The notes beneath the pieces were generated by a model. That model did not search any database. It had not been told where the DNA came from and saw only the letters and a list, made by a program, of their open reading frames with translations. From SNAP01 sp049671745 (GTDB taxonomy: Bacteria > Bacteroidota > Bacteroidia > Bacteroidales > Marinifilaceae), in the NCBI GenBank assembly GCA_049671745.1, contig JBATVL010000086.1, forward strand, positions 1 through 28,839: a stretch of 28,839 bases of DNA. The letters run 5' to 3'. This document shows positions 7,192 to 15,819 of the stretch, one piece after another. The stretch's first letter is position 1, and each line of letters begins with the position of its first letter. The position numbers and the translations under genes were made by a program.

Positions 7192-10100
7192 TTAAACCTT
7201 CTCTGCCACATCTAGAAGTAGTTTAGGAACCAATGGCAAGCCTATATTTTCAGCTATACTGTTATAACCTTTAGCTAATTTAACTGAATAATCCTTTCCT
7301 TTTCTAAGTTTAGAAAGCATATTACTCACACTTGAATCCTTATCTTTAAGGTCATCCATAAAACCAGAAATTCTACTTCTAGATTTAGGAGAAACTGGCT
7401 TATCTTCATTTATAGATGACTGTGCATCTTTAAGTGCACCTTCAAAACACTCAACATCACTAACGGCATATTCAATATCTTCTTCCTTTACTTTTTTAAT
7501 TTTCAACTCTCTTCTAATATCTTCCTTAAGATTATCTGTATCTCCTAAAAGATTACTAAAATCAACATTAATAGAACTTGAAGCTGTTGATTCAGAAGAC
7601 GTAACAGTTTTAATTACAGGAGAGATAACAGATGAAAGATTGGGAGATATATTAGGTGAAATATTAATAGTAATATTTTTTAATATATTTTCTTCAATTT
7701 CTTTTTTCATAATATCACTTTTACTAAATATTTCTTCATTCGAATATACACCTTCTAATAAACTTAATACGTTAACAGGCTTAATCACCCCTTTATCACA
7801 ATTAATTACAGCTATTTTTTGATTTCTATATTTCTCTAATGTAGAATAACCAAATAAAGTTGGAGAATCAGAAGATACACAATCTTCACAAATACAAGGC
7901 ACCATTGGCTCACACTTAATAGTCTTAAACCATTTCTTATGTATAGATTCTATCCCTTCTCTAATCATTCTCAATAGATATTTTTTCTCATCAATATCTC
8001 CAGTCACCTCAATATCAATAACTTTTAATCCTTCTTTATTTAAATCATCTTCTATAATTCTTGCTTTACAATCATCTTTACTTATAACTACACCTTTATT
8101 CCAAACTAGAGGAACCCCATCATTATCATCTAATATATATTCATTAAATCTTACAATAAAACGTGTAATTAACCCTTTCGGCATAAAAGCATATTGATAT
8201 CTAAATCGTAATATATTACTTTTATTAAATTCAAAAACAGGTTTAATTGTACTTAATAATTGAGCTGCAATATATTCATCTTTATTAATTTCGTAACAAA
8301 TTTCAAATGCATCTTTTTTCATCAAGCAAAGTAAATTATTTTGATCTCTAGTAGAATACTTAGTCCAAATCTTTTTTATATCACTTTTACTAAATCGTCC
8401 ACCATTCTTCGCTATATCAGAATTCTCTAAGATACTATACACAGCATCTACAGCCCATTGTGGATTTAAAATAATAAAATCATTTAAAAAATCATCTGCC
8501 TGAAAATGCAATATACGACCAAGCTTATGAAGATATCTACTTATTAATAATTGTTGAGGTAAATCAATAATGCCATAACTTTTACAAATAGTTATATATT
8601 CCTGCTCTGTGATATTATTTGTTTTGGTAGCTCTCTTTTTTAACTCATCCCTAATAAGTTTCCATTGCTTAGGGACTTCCTCACCAACATGCTTTAACTT
8701 ACACAACGACTCCTGAATCTTAGATTTTAATATTGTTAACCTGGTGTCTGATTTAGATAAATCAACCTCTATTTGTTCAATATGAGTATTATCGTATCTT
8801 TTTTTATATAGAGAATAATCAAAATTCGTTATTGACTGATGCTTATTCTCATTTAGGACTACCAAAAGAGGACTTTGGTAAGAACCTTCTTTACCTAAAA
8901 GATCAATTGTTTCAAACCAATATGGAAAGTTAGTTTGTTGTTTTCTATCATCAGCAACAAGAACATATAAGGCACTTGGAGTTAGAAAAAATTGATGAGT
9001 CATATACTGTATTTCCTGTCCACCAAAATCCCATATATTAGTGTTAAAAGAAATAGATTCATCACATATTAAAGGGAAAGACCAGTTTTCATATATATTA
9101 ATACCAAGAGTCGATTGTAACTCATTTGCTTCTTTAGAATCAACGCTATAATCATTATTGATAAGTTTTCTTTGTAAAGTAGTTTTTCCTGCACCTGGCT
9201 CACCTACAATTATTAGCTTTGCCTCATAAAGTTTCTCTACTTCTTGATTAGATGTTAATTCAAACCAATTGAGAATGGCTTCTCTACCTTCCTCTACAAT
9301 ACTAATAGGTGGATAAACCAAGGGATTATTTTCTATATTAATATTTGATTTTTCATCCCCTATCGTTAAACCACTAGATAACATTAATTTTAAAGGACTA
9401 ATATCTTCAATTTTATTATTGCTTAGTCCTAAATTCATCATATAAGTTAGATCTACAAAACTATCTATATTTGAAATATTATTATTACTCAGATTAGCAA
9501 TCTTTAGTTTGCTTAAATTCTTTAAAACACTAATATCTTCAATTGCATTATCATTAAGGGAAATTGCCACAAGTTTACTAAAAGAAGCTAGTTCTCTTAA
9601 ATCTGTAATATTATTATTATCTGCTAATAATAATATTAATTTCTTATGACTTTTTAATGCATTTAGTTTACATATATTATTATACGAAAGATCTATAACA
9701 TTAAGATTTTTAATTTCCTCAAGCACATTAATTTCTGTAATCTTATTATAACTTATCAATAAACTTATCAAAGATGCAAGATTTCTTAATGCACTTATAT
9801 CTGAGATTTCATTATTATGAAGTGCCAAACTAGTAAGATTAACTGACATCTTAAGACAACTGATATCAGATATATTGTTTTTAGACAAATCTAATTCATG
9901 CAATCCCTTCAAATTTGAGATTTTCTCAATGTTAGATATATTATTATTTTGTAATGATAAGCTAGTAAGATTTGCCAAATATCTTAAAAAACTAATATCA
10001 GTAATTTTAGATTCACCTATTTCAAGAGAAGTTAAAGATTTAAAATTCGCAAAAAAATCAAAATCTGCAACGTCTAATTTATTTACTCTCAATTCATGAA

Positions 10101-10524
10101 GATTAGTAAATGATCTTATTTCATCAATCTGATTTATTAGAGTATCTTTTACATTGAGACTAATTAAATTTGGTAACTCTTCAAGTACTTTTATGCTACT
10201 TATAGCGTTCGAACTCAAATTAATCTCTTCTAATAATTTTAATTCACCAAGAATACTTATATCTTGAATTCTTAAATTACTATCTACACCTCCTAAAGAT
10301 AGTTTCCTAAGTTTTGTTAACTTTTTAAACTCTGTAGGCAATCTATCAATTCTTAATACACTGGGATTTTTTTGGTTTCGTTTTCGTTCAAACGATAACT
10401 CTTCAAGCCAAATTAATTCAAATATTTCTTTAGGGAACTCAGATAAATTACAAACCCCTAATGAAAGTGTTCCTGTTTTATTTAATTTTTCTTCTTCTAT
10501 TATCTTACTTAATTGTTCTGTCAT
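7192..10524 (-). CDS. LRR-Roc-COR (Roco) GTPase
   Basis: This 1110-residue protein is a bacterial Roco protein. Residues about 75-400 hold roughly 14 SDS22-like leucine-rich repeats of about 21-23 residues (LxxLxLxxNxIxDI). The Roc GTPase domain (about 433-610) has P-loop GEPGAGKT (441-448) and switch DFGGQE (499-504). The position expected for NKxD reads NENKHQ (558-563), so the usual specificity aspartate is missing. The COR domain covers about 620-860. It is followed by a cysteine-rich segment (C871, C877, C879, C882, C909) of the PCxCxxC kind seen in other bacterial Roco proteins. A linker with repeated ISP motifs (955-970) leads to a helical C-terminal domain of unknown type (about 985-1110). 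There is no signal peptide. LRR-Roco proteins are GTP-dependent sensors; in this setting defence or cell-death signalling is plausible but unproven. Confidence 0.92.
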   Translation of the reverse strand: MTEQLSKIIEEEKLNKTGTLSLGVCNLSEFPKEIFELIWLEELSFERKRNQKNPSVLRIDRLPTEFKKLTKLRKLSLGGVDSNLRIQDISILGELKLLEEINLSSNAISSIKVLEELPNLISLNVKDTLINQIDEIRSFTNLHELRVNKLDVADFDFFANFKSLTSLEIGESKITDISFLRYLANLTSLSLQNNNISNIEKISNLKGLHELDLSKNNISDISCLKMSVNLTSLALHNNEISDISALRNLASLISLLISYNKITEINVLEEIKNLNVIDLSYNNICKLNALKSHKKLILLLADNNNITDLRELASFSKLVAISLNDNAIEDISVLKNLSKLKIANLSNNNISNIDSFVDLTYMMNLGLSNNKIEDISPLKLMLSSGLTIGDEKSNINIENNPLVYPPISIVEEGREAILNWFELTSNQEVEKLYEAKLIIVGEPGAGKTTLQRKLINNDYSVDSKEANELQSTLGINIYENWSFPLICDESISFNTNIWDFGGQEIQYMTHQFFLTPSALYVLVADDRKQQTNFPYWFETIDLLGKEGSYQSPLLVVLNENKHQSITNFDYSLYKKRYDNTHIEQIEVDLSKSDTRLTILKSKIQESLCKLKHVGEEVPKQWKLIRDELKKRATKTNNITEQEYITICKSYGIIDLPQQLLISRYLHKLGRILHFQADDFLNDFIILNPQWAVDAVYSILENSDIAKNGGRFSKSDIKKIWTKYSTRDQNNLLCLMKKDAFEICYEINKDEYIAAQLLSTIKPVFEFNKSNILRFRYQYAFMPKGLITRFIVRFNEYILDDNDGVPLVWNKGVVISKDDCKARIIEDDLNKEGLKVIDIEVTGDIDEKKYLLRMIREGIESIHKKWFKTIKCEPMVPCICEDCVSSDSPTLFGYSTLEKYRNQKIAVINCDKGVIKPVNVLSLLEGVYSNEEIFSKSDIMKKEIEENILKNITINISPNISPNLSSVISPVIKTVTSSESTASSSINVDFSNLLGDTDNLKEDIRRELKIKKVKEEDIEYAVSDVECFEGALKDAQSSINEDKPVSPKSRSRISGFMDDLKDKDSSVSNMLSKLRKGKDYSVKLAKGYNSIAENIGLPLVPKLLLDVAEKV

Positions 10525-10621
10525 AATATAATTATATGTTCTTGCTTTTTATTGACACCTCTATCAAAGTGAACAAGAATTCACCTCAGAATAGATACAT
10601 TTTCACTAAATTCAGTTTAAA

Positions 10622-10629
10622 CAAATATA
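10622..10629 (-). promoter_or_regulatory. candidate -7 box for the Roco gene
   Basis: TATATTTG on the minus strand matches TAnnTTTG and would give a leader of about 90 bases before the Roco ATG. There is no convincing -33 element. Confidence 0.35.
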
Positions 10630-10777
10630 AACACTAAAATTTAAAACATCATCATACTTATGCTTTATAATAGTTTTATTGTAAAAGACTAATAAGCATA
10701 TAAATAGAAGCAAAAACTTATAATATATGAAAATAATTAAATTATATATATTTACATATTATTACTGGACAGAGTTC

Positions 10778-10799
10778 AGTTTACACTCCCGTGTAAACT
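10778..10799. repeat. perfect 9-bp hairpin
   Basis: AGTTTACAC (10778-10786) and GTGTAAACT (10791-10799) are exact inverted repeats around a TCCC loop. No T-run follows on either strand, so it is not an obvious terminator. It could be a protein-binding site or part of the repeat element that follows. Confidence 0.6.
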
Positions 10800-10870
10800 C
10801 AGACATAGGTTATTCATAACATCTCCTCAATCACCCCCTGAAAGTACACAACCTAACTACATCCTTTGTC

Positions 10871-10950
10871 CAGTGTACGGTCAGTATACGGTCAGTGTAC
10901 GGTCAGCGTACGTTAAACTATCACAGACTGACCGTAAATTGACCGCAAAC
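10871..10950. repeat. composite array of 11-bp direct and inverted repeats
   Basis: Four tandem 11-bp units of the form CAGTGTACGGT run from 10871 to 10914 (third to sixth bases TGTA, TATA, TGTA and CGTA; the last unit ends GTT). After a 14-base spacer come two 11-bp units in the opposite sense, TGACCGTAAAT and TGACCGCAAAC (10929-10950). TACGGTCAG (10898-10906) pairs exactly with CTGACCGTA (10928-10936). Together with the next repeats outward this gives imperfect 20-bp arms (10887-10906 and 10928-10947). The 11-bp period would put every copy on nearly the same face of the helix, which suggests a cooperative protein-binding site. Confidence 0.8.
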
Positions 10951-11085
10951 AAAAAGCTTACTAGACATATAACAAAGAAACAAAGGCAAAATATGATAGA
11001 CTAGGCATTCTGTTCCTAAATACCCCCTATTAAGCCAAAAAAAAAACCTTTAAAGAGTTTCTAAAGAGAACCAAAACACTAGGCA

Positions 11086-11122
11086 CAAAAAAATCCTCAA
11101 AGCCATAAAGGCCTTGAGGATT
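11086..11122 (-). terminator. rho-independent terminator of the acyltransferase-nitrilase-peptidase operon
   Basis: On the minus strand a 13-bp stem (AATCCTCAAGGCC against GGCTTTGAGGATT, one G-U pair) with a five-base loop is followed by a T-run (complement of 11087-11093). It begins about 20 bases after the S9 peptidase stop. Confidence 0.85.
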
Positions 11123-11142
11123 CCATATATAATCTTAATCTT

Positions 11143-13284
11143 CTATTTCAAATAATCGAAGAAATAATTAGCACATTTTTGTTTCAAGTGGATTCTATCT
11201 CTACCTCTTACATTGTGCTCAGCACGTGGATAAGGGAAATAGTCTACCTGAACATTGTTCTTAACACACTCTCTAACGAAACTTAAAGAATGTTGCCAAA
11301 CAACAGTATTATCAATAACTCCTTGGCAAATAAGTAATTTACCTTTTAAGTCTTTTGCTTTGTTTATAAGACTAGTAGCAGCATATCCTTCTGGATTATC
11401 TTGAGGAGTATCCATATATCTCTCACCATACATTACTTCATACCATTTCCAATCTATAACTGGTCCACCAGCAACGGCAACCTTAAATACATCAGGATGG
11501 TTTGTAATAAGAGAGATAGTCATAAATCCACCATAAGACCATCCGTGAACACCTATTCTGTTCTCGTCTACCCAAGGATGCGATTTTAAGAAGTCTACAC
11601 CAGATAATTGATCTTGCATTTCAAGTACTCCACACTGACGGTGAATACATGCCTCAAATTCTTTACCTCTACCTGCTGAACCTCTATTATCTAGAGTGAA
11701 AACAACGTATCCGTGTTGAGCCATATACATATCCCAGTTAGCACCTTGCCAACGGTTAGTTACTAATTGAGCGTGAGGTCCACCATATACATAAACGATT
11801 ACAGGATATTTTTTGTTTGCATCGAAATCTGCTGGTTTAGTCATCTTATAGTAAAGATCTGTTTTGCCATCATTCGCTTTTATCTTACCAAGAACATGTT
11901 CTACTGGCTTGAAATCAGATATAGTGTTTTTAGATGTTACTACATTTCTCTTTACTTTTCCTTTTGCATCAACTATGTCAATTACGCTTGGCACATTGAT
12001 ATTAGAAAATTTGTCGATAAAGTATTTTTTATCAGCACTTAGTTTAACTGAATGCCATCCTTCTTTAGTAGTTAATCTAGTTTTTTCACCAGATTCGATA
12101 TTTACTTTGTAAAGATGATTTTCTATAGGGCTAACCTCTCTAGACATGTAATAGATGTTCTCTTGTTTCTTGTCGAAAGTTAAGAATTCTACTTCGAAAT
12201 CTCCAGGAGTAAGGTTTTTAAGAATCTTACCATCTGTATTTGTAAGGAAGAAATGATTAAATCCATCACGGTTATTTGTTTGATAGATAAAATTTTCAGG
12301 ATTAGATTTTAAGAACATTAATGGATGTTGAGGTTCCATAAAACGATTATCTTTTTCTTCTAAAAGAGTTGAAACATATGCACCTGTAGAAGCGTCATAT
12401 TTGTTTAACTTCATGTGAGATTGCTCTCTGTTTAGAACCTGAATATATATATACTCTCCTTTAGCTCCCCAGCTAATGTTTGTTAAGTATCTCTCAGCTG
12501 AAAAATCTGTTGGTTTAACCCATACAGTCTTTTGTGTAGCTACATTATATACACCTAATGTGATATTCTCTGAAGCCATACCTGCCATTGGGTATTTAAT
12601 TTCTTTTGTTGTTCCTGTTCTTGATGTAATATCAAAAAGTGGGAATGTAGAAACAGCAGATTCGTCTTTTCTGTAGAAAGCTAGGTTTTTACCATTTGGT
12701 GACCAGAATATACCTCCGTCTATTCCAAATTCGCTTCTACTTACTGTTGCACCGTTTACTATGTTTTTATCAGTATCTTTTGTTACTGCTAATTCTTTAT
12801 TGTCAGCTGTCTGTACATACAAGTTATTATCTTTTGTGTAAGCATAGTAGTTGTTAGCAGCACATAGATTCATATTAGCACCTTTTGCTAATTTTCTTGT
12901 TGAAAGCACTTTTTTCTTTCTTATAGAATACTCAACAATGCTACCGTTAGCATACATTTTAAAAGTATTATAAGCTGTCCATCTATATCCGTAGATATTT
13001 TTAACTTCTTTTAAACCAGCTTTTACTAAAGCTTTATTTAAAGTAGCAAGAGTAAGAATAGTTTTTTCTTTTCCCTTAAGATTCACAGATACGATTGACT
13101 TATAATCTTTTGCATTATAAGTATAATCATTTTTGTCGGCACGCCATTGCATTCCCGATACAGACTCTGGAGCCAAGCTTCTCCAATTGTTTACAATAGC
13201 ATCCTCCATAGTAATCATCTTCTCCTGCGCGTTTACAGTAAGGAAAGATAATGCTATGAATGCTAAGCATATTAATTTTCTCAT
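11143..13284 (-). CDS. ptpA: prolyl tripeptidyl peptidase A-like S9 serine peptidase
   Basis: This 713-residue protein has a signal peptide (residues 1-19, cut before QEK), a DPP IV-type beta-propeller domain (to about residue 450) and a C-terminal alpha/beta-hydrolase domain. The catalytic triad is S583 (GWSYGG), D658 (GVIDNTV) and H690 (AEHNV). E185 (SEFGI) and E616 (DWKWYEVMYGE) stand where Porphyromonas gingivalis PtpA has its two N-terminus-binding glutamates. All five residues are shifted by exactly 20 from the PtpA numbering as I recall it (S603, D678, H710, E205, E636). The enzyme would release tripeptides ending in proline from peptides in the periplasm. A DPP IV-type dipeptidyl specificity is the alternative. 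It is the last gene of a three-gene operon, 15 bases after the nitrilase gene. Confidence 0.88.
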   Translation of the reverse strand: MRKLICLAFIALSFLTVNAQEKMITMEDAIVNNWRSLAPESVSGMQWRADKNDYTYNAKDYKSIVSVNLKGKEKTILTLATLNKALVKAGLKEVKNIYGYRWTAYNTFKMYANGSIVEYSIRKKKVLSTRKLAKGANMNLCAANNYYAYTKDNNLYVQTADNKELAVTKDTDKNIVNGATVSRSEFGIDGGIFWSPNGKNLAFYRKDESAVSTFPLFDITSRTGTTKEIKYPMAGMASENITLGVYNVATQKTVWVKPTDFSAERYLTNISWGAKGEYIYIQVLNREQSHMKLNKYDASTGAYVSTLLEEKDNRFMEPQHPLMFLKSNPENFIYQTNNRDGFNHFFLTNTDGKILKNLTPGDFEVEFLTFDKKQENIYYMSREVSPIENHLYKVNIESGEKTRLTTKEGWHSVKLSADKKYFIDKFSNINVPSVIDIVDAKGKVKRNVVTSKNTISDFKPVEHVLGKIKANDGKTDLYYKMTKPADFDANKKYPVIVYVYGGPHAQLVTNRWQGANWDMYMAQHGYVVFTLDNRGSAGRGKEFEACIHRQCGVLEMQDQLSGVDFLKSHPWVDENRIGVHGWSYGGFMTISLITNHPDVFKVAVAGGPVIDWKWYEVMYGERYMDTPQDNPEGYAATSLINKAKDLKGKLLICQGVIDNTVVWQHSLSFVRECVKNNVQVDYFPYPRAEHNVRGRDRIHLKQKCANYFFDYLK

Positions 13285-13299
13285 TTTGCCTTGTGTGTT

Positions 13300-14082
13300 T
13301 TATTTATTATAAATTTTAAAATCGTCAATATCGTTTAGTACTGGGAATACTTTTCTAAATTTTGTTAATTCAGAATAAGATAATTCAATAAAAGCAGAAT
13401 CGTCTTTACTTGGTTCGCAAGCAAGTATCTTTTTTCCTATGAAGTTGTAGACACCTGCGTCCCCAGAGTATTTTAATCTATTTCCATCTGTACCAACACA
13501 ATTAACTCCAACAACATAAGCTTGATTCTCTATTGCTCTTGCCGTTAAAAGTGCTTTCCATGCATCTCGTCTAGCCTCTGGCCAGTTTGCTGAGAATATG
13601 GCTATATCATATTCATTGGTGTTTCTACACCAAACAGGGAATCTTAAGTCGTAACATACAAAAGGTCTTAGCTTCCAACCCTTTATATCTACTATTATAT
13701 AATCTCTTCCTGCTGTAAAATGATCATTTTCAGTACCCATTGTAAATAAATGGCGTTTGTCGTAATGTTCTAATTTACCGTCAGGATGAGCTACTAAAAA
13801 TCTGTTGTAATATTTATCTTCTTCACAATAGATTGTTGAACCCATTAGAACAAAACCTCCTTTTTTTGAAGATTCAAGCATCCATCTAACTATGTGATTA
13901 TAAGAATCTGCAACATCAGCTTTTCCTTTCATAGTAAAACCGGAGGCAAACATTTCAGGCATTACAATTAAATCTGTATCACCTTTTATTGCAGCAAAAC
14001 GAGTAGTAAAAGCAGATAAATTTGCTTCTACATCTTCCCAAATTAATTCGGCTTGTAGAATAGCTAGTCGTAGATTCTCCAT
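13300..14082 (-). CDS. nitrilase-superfamily omega-amidase (YafV/Nit2-like)
   Basis: This 260-residue protein is a C-N hydrolase with the Glu-Lys-Cys catalytic set visible: E43 (MPEMF), K109 (YDKRHLF) and C143 (FVCYDLRFPVW). The FTMGTEND segment after the catalytic lysine is typical of the YafV/Nit2 group, which hydrolyse alpha-keto acid amides such as 2-oxoglutaramate and serve in metabolite repair. The length fits a single-domain member. It is cytoplasmic, with no signal peptide. It lies between the acyltransferase (3-base gap) and the S9 peptidase (15-base gap) in one operon. Subfamily is fairly secure; exact substrate is inferred. Confidence 0.92.
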   Translation of the reverse strand: MENLRLAILQAELIWEDVEANLSAFTTRFAAIKGDTDLIVMPEMFASGFTMKGKADVADSYNHIVRWMLESSKKGGFVLMGSTIYCEEDKYYNRFLVAHPDGKLEHYDKRHLFTMGTENDHFTAGRDYIIVDIKGWKLRPFVCYDLRFPVWCRNTNEYDIAIFSANWPEARRDAWKALLTARAIENQAYVVGVNCVGTDGNRLKYSGDAGVYNFIGKKILACEPSKDDSAFIELSYSELTKFRKVFPVLNDIDDFKIYNK

Positions 14083-14085
14083 AAA

Positions 14086-14655
14086 TTACTTATCATCTCC
14101 ATAAAATTTCTCGCCCCAGGAGAAGTTTTCAGGATGTTTAGCTGTTACATTTCTATATTTTCTTTGTATATATCTTATATCTTTTTCAAAATCTCCTGTT
14201 GGGATAAATCTTTCTCCAAAATCACATTCTTTCTTTCCGTAGTCTATTACACCCAAATAAATAGGTACATTAGCTGCTACTGCTATCTCGTAAAAACCAC
14301 GCTTCCACTTTTCTCTTTTACTTCTTGTTCCTTCTGGTGTTATAGTAAGATACATATATTCTCTACTATCAAACACATCAACAAGTTGCTGTATAAGCGT
14401 ACTTTTTCTATTTCCTCTATCCACAGAAAGTGCTCCTAAAGCTCTTAACGGACCACCTAAAGGAAATTTAAAGAATTCTTTTTTTATTAACATTGTTGTA
14501 GGTACACCCATACTTGCATAGGCTAATTTACCAATAATAAAATCCCAAGCTGAAGTGTGTGGAGCAGCTATAACCACTGCTTTCTTGTCTACAGGTACGA
14601 CGTCTGTCACTTTCCATCCCCATAATTTAAAGATTAATTTACAGATATATCTCAT
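14086..14655 (-). CDS. PlsC-like lysophospholipid acyltransferase
   Basis: This 189-residue protein has the acyltransferase signature HX4D (H33-TSAW-D38) and the downstream TPEGTRS block (residues 106-112) that binds the acceptor phosphate. Family members transfer a fatty acyl chain to lysophosphatidic acid or a related acceptor at the inner membrane. At 189 residues it is a short member, and no strong membrane helix is present beyond a weakly hydrophobic N-terminus. It is the first gene of the three-gene minus-strand operon and has a good -7 box about 40 bases upstream. The acceptor substrate cannot be told from sequence. Confidence 0.9.
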   Translation of the reverse strand: MRYICKLIFKLWGWKVTDVVPVDKKAVVIAAPHTSAWDFIIGKLAYASMGVPTTMLIKKEFFKFPLGGPLRALGALSVDRGNRKSTLIQQLVDVFDSREYMYLTITPEGTRSKREKWKRGFYEIAVAANVPIYLGVIDYGKKECDFGERFIPTGDFEKDIRYIQRKYRNVTAKHPENFSWGEKFYGDDK

Positions 14656-14694
14656 ATTTAGTATTTTAATGTTTGTTTACTCAAATTTTCATCC

Positions 14695-14702
14695 CAAAGT
14701 TA
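14695..14702 (-). promoter_or_regulatory. candidate -7 box of the acyltransferase operon
   Basis: TAACTTTG on the minus strand fits TAnnTTTG and would start a transcript about 33 bases before the acyltransferase ATG, within the divergent 137-base intergenic region. The -33 element is not clear. Confidence 0.5.
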
Positions 14703-14792
14703 TTATAATTTAATAAAAACTTAGTAAGCTTGTAGTGCATTTTTAAAACTATCATCAAATTGCTCTCGTAGTAATTATTAAATCAATTAAGT

Positions 14793-15761
14793 ATGACAAA
14801 ATCATTTAAAGAGAAGTTTTTTTCTCTTAAAGAGTTGAAGCATTATGCTTTTATCATTGTTGGCACTTTCATTATGGCCGCAGGTTACGTGTTTTTTATC
14901 AATCCACATTCTAATATTGTACCTGGTGGGGTTTACGGTATTGGTATTGTAGTAAACAATCTTACCCAAGGCATGTTCGAGGGTGGTATTAATGGCTTCA
15001 TGGCTGAAACCTTTGCACAGTATGGCAATGGTATTCCCATTGGATTAACGGGCTGGATAATCAATATTCCTCTTACTATATTAGGGGTATGGATTCTTGG
15101 ACCTAATTTTGGACTTAAAACAGTATTTGGGTTCTCACTTTGTTCTTACTGGATGGATCTCTTAACTACATGGTATGGAACAACTCCACTTGCAAGTGAT
15201 ATTCTTTTGTCTTGTATCTTTGGATCTATTCTTATAGGTGTGGGACTAGCAATAATTTTTAAGGCTAGGGCAAATACGGCAGGTTCAGATATTATTGCAA
15301 TGATTGTGAATAAATATACCAATATTCCTCTTGGACAGTTGATTATTTATGTGGATTCTTGTATTGCTTTGCTTTCTCTTCTTACTGCTAAGGGAGATTG
15401 GCAATGGCCTCTTTACTCATTTATAGTTATCTATATCACTGGTAGAGTAATTGATTTAGTTCTTGACGGACAAAATCTTGAACGTTCAGTTATGATAATA
15501 TCTGATAAACATAACGATATTAAAGATTATATTATCAATAAGTTAGAACGTGGGGGTACTTATTTTGAAGGAAAAGGATTATATCAAAATGATGACAAAA
15601 ATGTTATAATGACTGTTGTGAACAGAAAAGAATTAATGTTATTGGAAGATAAAATTCATGAAGTAGATCCTGATGCTTTTATCACAGTTACTACTACAAC
15701 TGAGATTCTTGGTGAAGGATTTAAAGATCTTAGAAAGAAAATCGAAGATAATAAAGCTTAA
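14793..15761 (+). CDS. YitT-family membrane protein with C-terminal DUF2179
   Basis: This 322-residue inner-membrane protein has several hydrophobic helices over about residues 15-230, including the conserved KARANTAGSDIIA segment of the YitT/DUF161 family. A cytoplasmic DUF2179 domain (about 235-310) contains GGTYFEGKGLY and TVTTTTEILGEGF, the usual hallmarks. The family is widely conserved but no transport substrate is established. The gene is divergent from the acyltransferase operon and convergent with pyk, from which it is separated by a strong hairpin. Family assignment is secure; function is unknown. Confidence 0.93.
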   Translation: MTKSFKEKFFSLKELKHYAFIIVGTFIMAAGYVFFINPHSNIVPGGVYGIGIVVNNLTQGMFEGGINGFMAETFAQYGNGIPIGLTGWIINIPLTILGVWILGPNFGLKTVFGFSLCSYWMDLLTTWYGTTPLASDILLSCIFGSILIGVGLAIIFKARANTAGSDIIAMIVNKYTNIPLGQLIIYVDSCIALLSLLTAKGDWQWPLYSFIVIYITGRVIDLVLDGQNLERSVMIISDKHNDIKDYIINKLERGGTYFEGKGLYQNDDKNVIMTVVNRKELMLLEDKIHEVDPDAFITVTTTTEILGEGFKDLRKKIEDNKA

Positions 15762-15766
15762 AATAA

Positions 15767-15800
15767 AAAATAGGATGTTTCTCTCGAAACATCCTATTTT
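15767..15800. terminator. bidirectional terminator between yitT-like gene and pyk
   Basis: A perfect 15-bp stem (15767-15781 and 15786-15800, core TAGGATGTTTC) closes on the four-base loop TCTC. The arms begin and end in A/T runs, so both strands give a hairpin followed by T-rich sequence. It lies between two convergent stop codons. Confidence 0.92.
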
Positions 15801-15819
15801 GTTTATATATAAAATCAGA

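Larger units (their letters stand above)
10525..11142. other. 618-base spacer between the accessory block and the core genes
   Basis: No gene is supported in this spacer. The part nearest the Roco gene (10525-10760) is very AT-rich and holds its candidate promoter. The middle (about 10765-10960) is noticeably richer in G and C and holds a perfect hairpin and an array of 11-bp repeats. The last part (11086-11122) is the terminator of the S9 peptidase operon. No tRNA or conserved RNA gene was recognised. Confidence 0.7.

Noticed and set aside
10727..10819. Possible 30-codon plus-strand peptide starting MKIIKLYIF
   Set aside because: Very short, low-complexity AT-rich start, runs through the hairpin at 10778-10799, and has no supporting neighbour or clear promoter.
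10871..10950. CRISPR array
   Set aside because: Units are 11 bp and directly adjacent without spacers, partly inverted, and no cas gene is in the window.
11143..13284. Plain dipeptidyl peptidase IV assignment
   Set aside because: The glutamate pair E185/E616 and the constant offset of 20 from PtpA catalytic numbering favour prolyl tripeptidyl peptidase, though specificity is not proven.
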